A stretch of 64,000 nt of DNA from Siphonodentalium dalli (GCA_032622095.1 CP136064.1:113884004-113948003); one strand, 5' to 3'; shown: positions 11,388 to 23,706, numbered from the stretch's first letter. Notes: a model not told the origin generated them from the sequence alone. Numbers and translations: made by a program.

Positions 11388-11565
11388 ATGATCTTGAGCG
11401 CGTTACCATTTCTGACTATGGTGTTCGTGTTACATACTGTTCTCGGTGGTATTCATGAGTTGAAAAGAACCTTCGCGCGAGCACAAGAACTCCGCCTAAC
11501 GGCGTCTGTGTCATCAACACGCTCTCTACTCGGGTCCTTCCAACGCACTAATACCTCGAGACCAG
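11388..11565 (+). CDS. Candidate signal-peptide exon (speculative 5' exon of gene 2)
   Basis: An ATG opens a frame starting MILSALPFLTMVFVLHTVLG, a good signal-peptide profile. It ends at a CCAG|GTAATT donor after base 1 of a codon. That phase matches the phase-1 acceptor at 19163/19164 and would give an Ala at the join. Against it: the gene 2 exon itself starts with the hydrophobic stretch LSLIAYSAAYQC, which looks like the end of its own signal peptide, so a shorter unseen first exon is equally likely. Confidence 0.15.
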
Positions 11566-12721
11566 GTAATTATTACTTTAAAAATTGATACATTCTATGT
11601 TGTCCTTTATTATGAAATATTACTCATTTAATATGTTATGCAAACTTGAATTTTTTTTCGATTACCCGAGTAGAACAACTGGAAAATGTCTAATTATTTT
11701 GTAGATCGTATCTTGAAGGCGTTGTTTGTGAATCGGAGGCGATTGATTCATCGGGGACAGAATGCTATAGGGGCTCGGGCAATAAAGTGAGAGTTGAATT
11801 TAGAATCACGGATGCGTGTGTGTTAAACTCCAAGACAGAGACTGTAAACACCTGGTAGAAACAAATAGTAATCTATATTGAGGTTGACCTCATGTTTCTT
11901 GAATTTTCATGGTATAATTTAAATATCTAATTATATTATATTCAGAGCGACTTGGGTAGAAAACTGTGACTTGACTGTAGAACATTGCACGTGACATGAC
12001 ACCGCGCTGGTGTGGAACAATTTGGGATCGATTTATTTTTAATCAGCAGCACACTTGGGCAACTATTGGCATTATACAACAAATGGCAACATTTTGAAGG
12101 GCATTTTTGGGCAAAAAGATTGGTTGAAAAATAAACATGAAATTTAAAAATAAATTTAAACTGAAGCAGTCTGATATAGCCTCCTTTGAGCTTAATTTAT
12201 CAATTATGCATTGAACCAACATAATATGAAAGATAAAAATAAAGTCATTAAGTGCTAGCTGTATTGAAAAGCAGTCACGCATTTTATTAAATCAAAATTT
12301 CGTAGATTTTTGGGGAAATTTGTACATATTTTCCCATTCTACCGCAGTGTATTTTGACCGAAAAAGAGTAGGCTAAAACACGTAGGCGATCCCATTTTTT
12401 TTTTTTTTAGAATGTTGTTCTCGTGTACTCTGTCCATGCTTCTATCACAAGGATATTTTTACAATGAATTTTACAACATCTATAAGTATGCCAAACTAAA
12501 TAATCATTAGACAGTGCAAAACGTGCCTTTTAATCGCTAATTTATTATAAGTTGCCGGGAAAAAAACAATGTGAAATCATAAATACGTCCTTAAATTTGG
12601 ATTTCGACCACTATATGTGTACATCATCTTCCGATATACATTTTGCATGTCCATACATGCCCTCGGTTTTCATGACATCGACATTAAATCGAACGGTGTT
12701 GTAAGAAATTCGTTACCGCGA

Positions 12722-12837
12722 TGACGTCACATCGCGTGCCCCTCAATATCGACCACGTGGCGCGCGTTGTGAAACGAATACAAAACTCTGGAGACGTTTT
12801 TAGCAGTCAAATTAAGGATAATGGCTGGGTATATATA
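12722..12837 (+). promoter_or_regulatory. Promoter-like cluster: CRE, E-box and TATA motif
   Basis: A palindromic TGACGTCA (12722-12729), a CCACGTGG E-box (12753-12760) and TATATATA (12830-12837) occur in that order within 116 bp, on the strand of gene 2 and about 6.3 kb upstream of its exon. Short motifs like these occur by chance in AT-rich DNA, so this is only a candidate. Confidence 0.2.
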
Positions 12838-13990
12838 TCGACAGGACTTTTGCAATGCTGTTTCTTTGGAACCTAAATAGATGCGTTGAGTCGGAAAACT
12901 AAAGAAACTAATTTATACTTTTCACTTCGTCTTTAAGTTTTAAGGAGTTAGAAGTCCAACATGCACACGTTTGTGAACCTGTTCTCGGTGTTTGAATATA
13001 GTTGAGTGATGATATATAGGTATTGGTAACCTGGACTTTGCGAACACTCAAAAACTCTTCGGTCTTCGGTATGAGTTGGTTATCACTTATGGAATTAGAT
13101 TGGCATACTCACATTTTGATGGATGAGCTTACTTCAAGTGAGCCTTCTCAAGTTAAATCGTATTGCATGTGTATATATGTTATCATTTAAATTTTGTGTG
13201 TGTATGTATATATATATATATATTGTACCATGATGGTCTCCATATTTGGAGGAATAAAACATATCTCTCGTTATAAGACCTATAAGTGAGGAGCCAACTC
13301 CCTCCCAAGCGCCATATATATTCGAAATTTTTATGCAATCTCTACTATGCTTAATTCGATTTGCTCGTGAACTGAACACGGTCCTGCATGTTGTCAACCA
13401 CGGATTGTTGAATTTCTGGAATAATACAGAAAAGTATAGTTTCAGAAGAATCGTAAAAGCCGATGAGACACTTATAATGGTAATAGTGTGCAGCAAATAT
13501 TGTAGAACTTCCGAGTAAGTCGGTTGGTTACTAGTCCCTCACATGTAGGTCAGTGACTTTAGCGACGTTGTGTCCGCATAATGTGAAATTCAAACTTCCG
13601 AGGTCGCTAAAGGAGATGAATGTCTATATCCGCGATATGCTTCCTCAATATCATTCAATAAATAGCACGATTAGATCCGGTTTGTTATTATAAAAAAATA
13701 TTGAAAACGTGACGGTGAATAGATTATATATCACAGGATGGCAACAAGTTTTCTTATCGCTGGTAAGTTTTCCCGGCATCGAAATAAGTCTATAAATAAC
13801 TGAAATACATGTACCTTTGTATAAAACATTATATGTTACAGAAAAACGCACTGTAGTCATAAAATATCACTTTGTACACTCAGAATGTTCGGGCCGAACA
13901 CTTGGTGCGACATATATATTCATTGAAGTTCCGGAATTGGAAACGGAATATTGCGCGACTGTCAGGAAAACGTATATATATTGCGTTATC

Positions 13991-14450
13991 TTAAAGATGC
14001 ATAATCCGAATTAAAGCTCTCAAATTACAATTTGTTTGGCTTCGGAGGTAAAATATATCAGATTCGAGTCGAGGAACCTACCTATCAAAACTCAGAGTGA
14101 TCAGTTATCGATTTTTAAAATCTATTATTTTTCACCACCGGTACTTTTTGGCGACCTGGCAAAAGTCAACGCGAGAAGACGGTCTCGAACCAAATTGCGA
14201 GTGAAGATGAATAACTCTAAAATCAAGTGGCTTTTCGTGTTAGATATTTGACAATCCGGCCAAATTTCGTTGAACAAAATGTAGATAAATAACAGGTTTT
14301 GGGTAATGTTATATTATAAATAGTTAAATGTGGTTAGCATTATTTTTGGGCAGTTAATCGATTCTGATAACTGAAGCGGCATTTAAACAAAATTGGTTGT
14401 TGTTGGAATCTGATGATATGGGAAAATCGAATCGGATTGAGTACCTTTAA
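13991..14450 (+). mobile_element. TTAA-flanked MITE (family A), copy 1
   Basis: The ends are TTAA-AGATGCATAATCCGA and TCGGATTGAGTACCT-TTAA, imperfect terminal inverted repeats inside a TTAA duplication. The interior contains GATTCGAGTCGAGGAACC, the same as in the copies at 33191-33642 and 44363-44834 (the latter inverted). It has no coding potential. The TTAA target fits piggyBac- or Kolobok-type mobilisation. Confidence 0.8.
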
Positions 14451-16199
14451 CTGGAAACTAACTTTAACCGCTTTCTAGGATATGATATTTTATTTCCAAT
14501 ACACATATATATATTACATAATAATGATGACAATTATGGATAATTCTGTCGTATATTGTGGGGGATAACATAATCTGGCAAGATTGTCTTCATGCCATCC
14601 CCATATGCAGTATGCATGGTAAATGTAGAAAGTAATAACTTATAGTAAGATGGCCTCGGGTGATCTGTGCACAGATTGTGTGCATATGTAATTTATGAGT
14701 TTAGGGCTTAGCTCAAGCGTGTGTGAAAATGGATACTAACCGAGGGTTGTTCAATATCATGTATATGGTTCAAATTCAGATGATCGGGTAGTATTTTTGG
14801 CGGATGACGGTACAGGGACTATTGGTTCGTGTAGGTTGATGTTGAACGCGTTATATGTACACTTAACGGGGTACGTTCTGTGGGGCAGATCTATTCATTT
14901 TAATCATCGAAATCATGTATATAGTACCATCACATTTATATTGGGAGGAAAATCTATAACGGTCGTCGCTATACCGCATAGGTTCCTCCCATGGTCTACA
15001 CAGTCTACAAGGGAAATGTTTACGCGACCGCTGATTATAACCGGCTCAAACGAAACGGTCTCAAATTTTACGAAAAGTATAATATTGGGGTTCAAACGAG
15101 CTACGTCCGTTTAAATAAACTTTGTATAGAGAAAGTATCTCACTTTCCAGGGATGGGATGTTATATGATGCTTTCGGGTACGACTAACATAAGCATAATG
15201 CTTGGTGTCATTGTGACGGAATAATGGAAAAAAAGGAAACCATAAAACCTCTATATCATGGCCCGCGCTTTTACAAATAATTTTAAAATAATCTGATCTT
15301 TTCATTATGCGACGATCGCCTCGCACAAAAATATCGTGCAATGTGATATTACGTATGTTGCGAACTACAAGGTCCCGTTCAAACGGTAAATGCAAAGACG
15401 TAACTTGGGCGAAAACGTCACTAATTTCGTGGTTCCATTTCAGTCACAGGTTTACAGCTCGCGTTCGGTAGATAGTTGCATTGGAACGCGGATACGGGTA
15501 ACTGAGTTTAATTAATCTTGTAGTGTATAGCATGACAAATGCGTACACGAAAACCAATGTCAGAAATGGTAACGCTCAAGATCATATATTGTATACCCAT
15601 GATTGTAATTATAGACTATAAAATATATTGGTTTCACGAATGACCAACTCATAATTCCGTTAAAACAACTAATCCTTCAAATTATTACAACAACTATATA
15701 CGGCTTGTCACTGAAGGTTTCTCATGCATCTCACCAGAATTCCCAACTACACCTTTTACCGGATTCGGCCTCCGGGTTGCAGTATGACTTTCAAGGCGCG
15801 CGTATACATAATGAATGCAAATGGCACCTTGGGTCGAAATTCGATTGGGCTTCGTTGAACACTTTGTTTGACGAAGAAGGCCTGCTTTTGTATGTTTCGA
15901 GACGAATATATGCATGCCGTGTCTTTCGGGACATACCGAACATTGTTATGGTATGTTAGGGATGCACGAACAAATCTAAACAATTTCGATCTTCCATACA
16001 TTATCATTGTGCGGTGATCGCCTTGGAATCGCTTCGAACAATAACGCATGTCAAAAACATTATAAGGTCGGGTTAAATTCCAAAACTTGCCTGTGCACAA
16101 GTAATACATACTATAGTTCCATACTTCCTCATATACTTATATTTTTTATTTAATTTGGGGGATAACAGTTACACGTTTGAAAGTTGTCTTAGATTCAAT
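14451..16199. other. Unassigned region with diverged repeat blocks
   Basis: No gene seen. Short blocks recur with divergence: GGGGGATAACA near 14560 and 16158, and a GATCTT...CATTAT...GCG/GATCGCC block near 15295 and 15990. It looks like old interspersed or tandem repeat DNA continuing to about 19 kb. Confidence 0.4.
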
Positions 16200-17676
16200 T
16201 CGGACGGCAAGATACATACGAGCGCGGTATCCGTGGGCGTATGCTCCGCGTCGTAGCCGAGATGCATGCAGGCTGTCTTAGTCGTGTGCTGGTAAATGGA
16301 ATGTTGTCCGAACCGTTCGATATTCACCAAGGAACACGACAATGAGAGGTGACAAGCCCGTTCTTCTATCTTGTATTTATTGACAATCTTGTTCGTGAAC
16401 TTCGAAAGTCTAGTGCTGGCTTATCCGTGGGTGCCATTTCATGCATATCTCCCACAACAGCAGATGACATTGCACTCATTTCCTGGACGAAAAGTGGCAT
16501 GGATACACTTTTGGACATATGTGATGAATATAGTCGTCGCTGGCGCTTCGACTTTTCAGAAACCAAGAGTGTTATTGTTGTATTCAATGAGACAAAAAAC
16601 AGGTTTTCGAAGCAAGAGAGATCGTGGGTTCTCGGTGACAAAAAGCTCGCTGAAGTGACACAGTCAAAACAGCTTGGTACTTGTCAGCACAAATTCGACA
16701 ACAGTAAATCCAGAGGCAATGCTATTTCTGACACACTAAGGAGGGCATACTTTGCACTTGCTGGAAAGTCTGTCCTGAAATCTTGTAGTCCTGTGACTAT
16801 GACCAAGCTAATGCGATCCGTGGTGCTTCCCAAAGGTTTATATGGGTGCGAACTGCTGCAAGTGTCGAGCGCGACATTGATCCTCACTATGGAACGTTCA
16901 TTCAGAACCTGTGTAAAACATTTGCAGTCGATGCCGGTTCGTACCTCGACTAATCTGTCTCTCGGTCTTCTAGGCATCATGCCTCTGGAACGAGAGATGC
17001 ATTTGAAGAAACTAAAATTTCTTGCTGACATTTTCCATCTTCCAGAAGGACACCAGACTCCACTTGAGATTTTTCTATGGAAATTATACAGATGGAAGCT
17101 TTTCGGGAGGACTCCATCTGGTTTTGTTGCAGATATTGTATCAATTCTTGTTAGGTATGATCTACACTTTCATTTGGACACATTCCTGGAAACCGGAACG
17201 TTCCCGTCGAAATCATATGGAAGAAGTTGGTGAAGACCACTGTCCAAGGCGCGTACAAGAATGAATGGATACGCGACGTCTATGCGGATGAGAATTTGCA
17301 TTTGGCTCACTTTGTACACAGCGATCCTCTTTCAGTGTGGACTGTTTGGCGTTTGCTAAAGAACCATCCGTCGTTTTCTCGACAACTTAGAAACTTAGCG
17401 CTCCTGCTAAATAATGTATTGTCCTCGTGTAATGCAACGACTATACACTCTATGCTATATCGATATTGGGAACACATTGTGAACACTTACGGAACGGAAA
17501 CTTTCTTGTTTATGGATAGACTCACTGAAACAGCACTACAAGCTTTCATTCTCGGCAGCAACAATATTCTAATGACAAGTGTTATTGCGATACACCGAGA
17601 CGCAATTGTTATTGACACTGCCGTTTTCCTCTTCCCAATGTGTACTATGGTTAAAGGGATAATCACGCCGACTTGA
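16200..17676 (+). pseudogene. LINE G: reverse transcriptase relic
   Basis: The + strand encodes the later RT blocks of a non-LTR element. FDIHQGTRQ is followed by an interruption, then PFFYLVFIDNLVREL, TADDIALIS (the catalytic ADD, with the preceding Tyr/Phe changed to Thr), then an RT-thumb-like LPKGLYGCELL and SLGLLGIMPLEREMHLKKLKFL. At 17233 the frame ends and an overlapping frame continues to 17676, so there is at least one frameshift. No endonuclease or N-terminal RT blocks are seen upstream, so it is 5' truncated. It differs in sequence from LINEs A, C and D. Confidence 0.8.
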
Positions 17677-17784
17677 GTTTGAATGATAACATAATATTGT
17701 ATTGTAATATATGTATTGTTGTATAGTATATACCACCAAACTATAATATATTCACTAATGCTATCCGACAAGGGAGGTCAATAA

Positions 17785-18520
17785 AGTATATATATCAAAA
17801 CAAACAAAATACTGTGACGAACTTCATGAGGAATGCGTATCCCGTGCTTGACGTTAGTTGTTCGACCGGGATCTTGAACAGAACCTGGCTACCAATACGT
17901 TATATGTGTGGCCGAACTAAAATGCAAAATAAACTATACAACCTGCTGTACAGATATATGTTGGTGTTAAAGTGGATGTATACCACAACGGTGTATGGTC
18001 GATTGTTACAATATTAAAAACCCAAACCAGTCCAATATTTCCAACATTATTATTTTATAAAGTGGCAGTTGGGACATAAAGCTACACGTTTGAAACTCAT
18101 CGTGAAGTTAATCCGAACGGAAAGGCGAATTTTTTTCTGGATACCAAAAATAAACAAAACACCATGAAGTACAGCACGAAGGATGTGTGTGTTCCTGTGG
18201 TTGTCGTTAGCCGTTTTAACGGGATCTTGTAGTTCGCAACCTGCCTATATTGGCCAGGTTCAGCCACAGCTAGCTGACCATGTCCCTTACACGTACATGT
18301 TCAAACGATTTAGACGTCTTGTGTAGCAAAGTAAAGTAATCCGATCCACCGATAACAGAATAATATATATCGCTACCAACGTTGTACAGGCCCATTGTAC
18401 ATATTAACACGTGATACAAGTTACGCGTACGAGTGACTGAACTAAAATGCAAACTAACCTACAAAACATGTTGTACAGATATGTTGGTGTTAAATTGCAT
18501 GTATACCACAACGGTGCCAA
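17785..18520 (+). repeat. Diverged direct repeat, about 525-bp period
   Basis: GAACTAAAATGCAAA followed by TGTACAGATAT, GTTGGTGTTAAA and ATGTATACCACAACGG occurs near 17913-17993 and again near 18438-18515. The flanks (AAACAAA...GGGATCTTG) also repeat. It has no coding role that I can see. Confidence 0.65.
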
Positions 18521-19163
18521 ATTTAAACATAAGCATCGAACAAAACGAAACCAAAATGTTTTTTTAAGCAAATGGTTAAATGCGAACAACACCGTTTGAC
18601 AATTCATTGAAAGCCATTGCGATGGTGAACATCCCCAGCAAATTTTATTGAGGTCCTATATATAACACATGGCTGAATTACTCAGACGGGTGGACAAACA
18701 ATTTAACTTTAAATTTAAACAAAGCAGATCGGAATTACACAGGAATAAAAACAACGACACACTGCTATCAAACCCCTATTAGTGATGCACGCCAAATTAC
18801 GATCCGATCCGACAACCCATGCATTCTTGAGATATCCGGAAGAGCATTATTCCCAGATAACCAAAACAAAAAAGGATAACTGTAGAACGGAAAACGCGAG
18901 CAGCGTCATTTTGGCGCTTTTGAAATTGAAAGCACTCTTGATGGAAAACTACATATAGCACTTCATTCAGGTCCGACAACACATGGCTGAGATATATACA
19001 TCAATAAAGATGCATCTGATCTCGGATACTTGCAACAACAATTTTTTTTATTGAGCTCGTTTTTTCTCTCGACACGGTTGTATTAGTAAAACACACACGA
19101 ATCGTATAGTATCACACATACTCAATTTGTATTTGTTCGTCTAACGTCTCTATTTCTTTTCAG

Positions 19164-19987
19164 CGTTATCTTTGATAGCATACAGTGCGGCATATCAGTG
19201 CCCATCTACAGATGGAACGTTTCCTAGTCTCCTTTCGAGAAATTGCGATATGTTCTGGGTGTGTCAGGGAGGCGTGGCTGAGCTCACCAGCTGTCGACCA
19301 GGACTTAAGTACAACCCCGAAAAGCGTCAATGTGTCCGCGAGCTTGAAATATCCTGCGAGGTTCTATGGCACATTTTGGGACAACTTCCAATATACATAG
19401 CTGACATGGTTCCAGAGAGAACAGCTAGTGCCATCCCCAACTCCGTCATGTCGCATCTGTTAATGAACCAAGGCCATATGATCAACATAGAACAGCAACC
19501 AACGTCGATGCTCAGTCGCGTTATAGGCGGAATAGCGCGAGTCTTACCGAGTAGTCTCCGGTTCAAACGTGCTACGTCATCCTCTTCCGGCAAATTTAGC
19601 GATAGTAGCCACGATGAATCTGAAGAACATATGTCAAAAAGCGAAAAGGAGTATAAAGAAAAGGAGGAACACCACGAAAAAAAGTACGAAACAGAAGACA
19701 AAGACAAAGAATATAGCGATCAAGAACACCACACTAGCAACGAGAACCACAAGGACAAAAAAGTAATAAAGAAGGAGTACTATCATAAGGAGATACTTCC
19801 GTTTCCGGTTCCGGTACAGGCCGGTGCAGCTGTTCCGGGTGTGCTCGGTGGACAATTCCCAGGTTTCTTCGGAGGCGGAGTGCTCGGAAACATGATGTTA
19901 GGAATGTACCGAGCACCAACATCGCATCAAGGACAGACGATGCAGAATTTCGAAATGCCTGATTTCGAGAAGACGTTTTTCAACTGA
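19164..19987 (+). CDS. Gene 2, exon with peritrophin-A (CBM14) chitin-binding domain and KE-rich tail
   Basis: The exon follows a strong acceptor (TATTTCTTTTCAG, AG at 19162-19163), is entered in phase 1, and ends with TGA at 19985-19987. The first residues, LSLIAYSAAYQCP, look like the end of a signal peptide. Six cysteines are spaced C-x14-C-x5-C-x9-C-x12-C-x7-C (blocks MFWVCQGGVAE and GLKYNPEKRQC), a peritrophin-A domain very close to that of gene 1. A linker with the furin-like RFKRAT follows, then a Lys/Glu/His/Asp-rich low-complexity region (about residues 145-210) and a Gly/Met-rich end (GGQFPGFFGGGVLGNMM). Extracellular chitin-associated matrix, such as shell, cuticle or tooth, is the likely place of action; that is inference from the domain. 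The first exon is not identified. No ATG lies near the exon start, as expected for a downstream exon. Confidence 0.88.
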
Positions 19988-19993
19988 CGAAAT

Positions 19994-20003
19994 GGGTAAG
20001 TTC
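19994..20003 (+). other. Strong splice donor directly after the gene 2 stop codon
   Basis: GG|GTAAGTTC lies 8 nt after the TGA, with GT at 19996-19997. It is close to consensus and suggests that the 3' UTR is spliced. A junction this close to the stop would not be expected to trigger nonsense-mediated decay. Confidence 0.4.
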
Positions 20004-20277
20004 ACATGTAGCTCGTTGTTACGTGATTCTTTTTATCATATGACTCAATCATTATTTACGTTGTTTACTATATTATAAATCAATTTCATATGAACTACTA
20101 GTTCATATCACCTTCCGATATTTTGATTGGTTTGTTGACAAAAAGTGTGTTCTGATTAGCTGAATGGCAGCCGGGGGCCGATACTAAATGCAGGTCAAAT
20201 TCGTGCGCGTCAAATACACGAATCAACGCGATGCCGAAATTCTCACAATTATAATCTTGAAATATATAGTTTTGGAC

Positions 20278-20345
20278 ATTGTTATACGATAAATAGAATA
20301 TGTACTTCGTATTTATCTAATAAACATACGATATAATGTCACAAA
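20278..20345. repeat. Hairpin cassette, partial copy
   Basis: ATACGATAAATAGAAT...GTACTTCGT resembles the left outer arm of the cassettes at 20514-20667 and 21033-21205, but the right arm is missing or strongly diverged. Confidence 0.5.
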
Positions 20346-20513
20346 CTGAGAACAGAATAGCGCACTATATCTTCGCGTGCATATTATTTCTGCTAGTTTA
20401 CCAGGTGTAATTGGGCTTCCGGTGCAATGAAGTGACGTCACATTAACCTTTTGCTGCCGATGTCATATAGCTATTTAGTGATTTGTGTGCGTTTTGGACA
20501 TCATAATCAATTT

Positions 20514-20667
20514 ATAGGTGTCATATGATAAATAGAATATGTAATTCGTGTTTCTCTCATATGATATTTATGAAACTCGTCACGAAAATTCTTAGACTCG
20601 TTTCATAAATATCATATGAGAGAAACACTCATTTCATATCCTCTATTTATTACATGACCCTACCCAT
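20514..20667. repeat. Two-layer hairpin cassette 1
   Basis: The outer arms (GATAAATAGAATATG and its partner ending CCTCTATTTATTACAT) enclose an inner inverted repeat, GTTTCTCTCATATGAT...GAAAC, repeated as its reverse complement. The centre reads TCGTCA...GACTCG. There is no coding potential. Confidence 0.8.
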
Positions 20668-21032
20668 ATTCCATTCAATAAACCCATTCTATAAATTGTG
20701 ATATTAAACGTTCGTTTAATAACAGGAAATACTGCCAGGTGACCTTTGACTTCCGGTTTGTCGCCTGTCTGCAATCCGTAAGCTACGTCTAAAAAAACTA
20801 TAGCTTCCGATATTTTTCCAACACACTATAATGAATGAAGAGTTTGAAAAGTTATGTCATTAAATATACGCCATTAAATACGCCAGGGAGTCTTTATCTA
20901 TCTGGGACTATTTCTTTACGCGGGCAAACAGAGCATAACGGTTACGTGAAATGTCATCGCATGCCTTATAAGAAGCCGGTGTTAGTTTCGCGTCCCATTT
21001 GTTGATATAACTATGTTATGTGCAGGTTTTGG

Positions 21033-21205
21033 ATCATGTAATAAATAGAATCTACAACTCGTCCCCAGTTTATAGCGCAATTTACAAAAATCGTCAAGTA
21101 AATTATGTCTGGTCCTCGCCAAAGGCTCGTAATTTACTGGACTCGTTTTGTAAATTCCGCTATAAACTGGGGACTCGTTGTAGATCCTCTATTTAATGAT
21201 GGACT
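21033..21205. repeat. Two-layer hairpin cassette 2
   Basis: The outer arms (AATAAATAGAATCTAC and GTAGATCCTCTATTTAAT) match cassette 1. The inner arms (CCCCAGTTTATAGCG...TTTAC) differ in sequence but are again perfectly paired apart from a few changes. The centre again has ATCGTCA...GGACTCG. A third small stem (GTAAATTA/TAATTTAC) lies inside. Confidence 0.8.
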
Positions 21206-23357
21206 GTCTCATTCTAAATACGTTTTATATAGTTTCCGGGGTATAAACTCATATATATGAGTCGAAGACAGCTACATGTTCGGAAAATTTCCGACAAGCC
21301 GTGAAATATTTATATAATAGAAGCATTTCCGACTATGCCAAAATAGTGGTCCGATGGGATTATTCCTCCAACACTATTTTGGAATAGTCACATACAAGCC
21401 GTGCAATACTTATAATATTTTATCGAACGTTCTTTATGTTGTCCCAGATCCCATATTTAATGTATTTCCTTTTCATCGTAGAATGATTTTAGAATTTTCA
21501 GTGTGAATGTTGATGTCTCTTTACCTATTGCTGGTCAAATTCGCGTCAATAAATTGTCCTGATTCTAACTGTATACACATCTTAAATCTTCTTCTTCATG
21601 AGTCATTGTTACCATTTTGACTGATTTCCGAAAGCAATGGAAAGCAGACATAGTTGTTGTTAAAGTGATGTGAAACACTCCGGTAGGGTGATGAAATAGA
21701 AATGGAGAATAATCATGCTCAAAGTTGTTATTTTTTACGAATATTAATCCAAATTGACCGCAAACAGCGTCATTCTTACATTTTAGTTAAATGCAATAAC
21801 TCGATGGCGAAATCAATTGTTTTAGTTTATCGCGGATTGTGGCGATTTGAAAATTTGCAGTGTGAACTTAGGAAATTGATAAAAATATCGAAGCGATATT
21901 GTGATCAGCGGAGAAAATAAACACGATAAGTGGGGAAAACATCGCGTATAGCATAAACGATTTGTTTACGATCATTTATTGTGCTCTATCTGTAGATTAC
22001 AAAGACTTTTCCAACAACGAAATGTTTAGATTTTTCCGCGAGGCGGAGTTGACATTCAAATTATCTCCCGGAATAGTGGGCATGCTAAAAATAGATTTCT
22101 GGATTTCCCAAGCGATAGTGTGTGTGCTAAAATTAGGAAGCATAGTATCGTGTTGCGGACGAAACTATCGGTAATAGTGAATTTCAAGCAACAAATCACA
22201 ATCGTGGATTAGGTTTAGATAATCAAGTCAGATAACATATAAATTAATATTGATTTGATATCGATATTTTCTTTTATAATGCGATAACTTTGATCAGTTG
22301 GGACACTTTTTCTTTTCTATTATAATACAGACCGTCATGATAAGTGGTCACGCGATCTGCTTAAAGTTCCCCCGCCTGTTATGCTCCAAACGTTTGCGCG
22401 GGGCGTAAAATATCCCGAAATAATTATATGTATTATAACAGAAAATTCGAAATAAAATCAATATTGTTTGACAGAAGCGTTTCCGGACAGGGGTCTTCGA
22501 TTCATATCTTTTTCATAACTATATAGAACTTGTTATGGGAAGAAATAGACCATCTGCAATAACGAAGACACCATTAGTGTTGAAGTAGATGCAGATTCAT
22601 GATTGTGATTCTACATATTCTATTTGTTACACTATTGTATTCCTTACGATTTGGCAGCGGTGTTATAAGGGTGCTAGTTTGCCATTTTAAGTAAGGGTAC
22701 GTTCACACGATTTCAAATATACATTGCAGTTTTACAGGCAATTCGCTGTAGATGACTCTATATAGTGTGATAGGATATGAACAACAAACAACTTATAAAA
22801 TGCACATTCCACAAAGTTTAGTACATACGCAGTGGAATCTATGTAATTACATGAGTCATTATACAACTTACATTTGCCTGAACTTATAGGCTTCAACTAT
22901 CTAGCAAGACTCACTCGTGAAAACTCGTGGAATTTCGTCGCCGAAATAAGCTATAAAGCAATTAAATACATATATTCTGTCATTCCAAAATTAATCACAC
23001 AAAAGTGTGCATTACATAGCCAGCTTTCAAGAATTTCGAAAAATTTGCCTGGAAATTAAGCCAGCTGTGAAACGTTCCCCCAAAGAAGTAAAGCGTCATC
23101 ATGTTCTGGTTCTATTCGATGGGGTGTTTTGATAACTTCAATGATCAGCGGTATATATTTCAAGTAAGTTTCTGCAGCGTGTGAAGTCTGTAATGAAATG
23201 GTATGACATGCTCATACGGTATAAAACTGATATTGCCTGACAACTGTGAGCTGTTAATTTAATTTTTGACCAAGATTGTCCACATTTCAGAACCTTTTCG
23301 TTAAATGTTTTCAACGATTGCAAATTATGTCTATTCGCATAATGTTCAGCATGGCCG
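21206..23357. other. AT-rich non-coding region
   Basis: No gene or recognised element. ACAAGCCGTG followed by AATAttTATA recurs near 21293 and 21404, which may be a small diverged repeat. Confidence 0.45.
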
Positions 23358-23706
23358 ATAAAGCGGTACTGTACACTAAATCCGGTCATTTATTGGACCA
23401 TCTACATTTATACTCAACAGAATATATGCAAGAAATGAATGAATTTGGGCCGTGGATTGGTGCAAACTACTCCCATGTGCTATATGAGCTATACAAACAA
23501 CATGGTAGTTATAATGAGTCAACTGGAGTCATAAATTCCTTTTCATTATAATTACCATGTTGTTTTACCTTAAAATTCATAAAGTAAATGAGTGTATTTT
23601 GCGCTCATCCATGGCTCAAATTCATTCATTTGTTGCATATATTATGTTGAGTATAAAAGGAGATGGTTCCATAAATGGGCAGATTTAGTGTACAGTATCC
23701 CTTTAA
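23358..23706. mobile_element. Foldback MITE (family D) with TTAA-like ends
   Basis: Nearly the whole 349 bp is one inverted repeat centred near 23533. The left arm begins AGCGGTACTGTACACTAAAT and the right arm read in reverse begins AGGGATACTGTACACTAAAT. Both arms share TTTATACTCAACA and GAATGAATTTG. The right end is followed by TTAA; the left has ATAA, probably a mutated TTAA. No coding capacity. Confidence 0.75.

Larger units (their letters stand above)
10213..13990. other. Intergenic or intronic AT-rich region
   Basis: No retroelement protein or recognisable domain found. It contains a short (TA)n run near 13209-13222, a possible signal-peptide exon at 11388-11565 and a promoter-like cluster near 12722-12837 (both listed separately). 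Everything else looks non-coding. Confidence 0.5.

Noticed and set aside
12961-13002. MHTFVNLFS as first exon of gene 2
   Set aside because: It follows a promoter-like cluster, but the only nearby donor is weak and in phase 0, which does not fit the phase-1 acceptor of gene 2.
14040-14250. tRNA-type B box (GATTCGAGTC) in MITE A, suggesting a SINE
   Set aside because: No A box or tRNA-like head at the right distance, and the element has TTAA-flanked inverted ends instead of a 3' tail.
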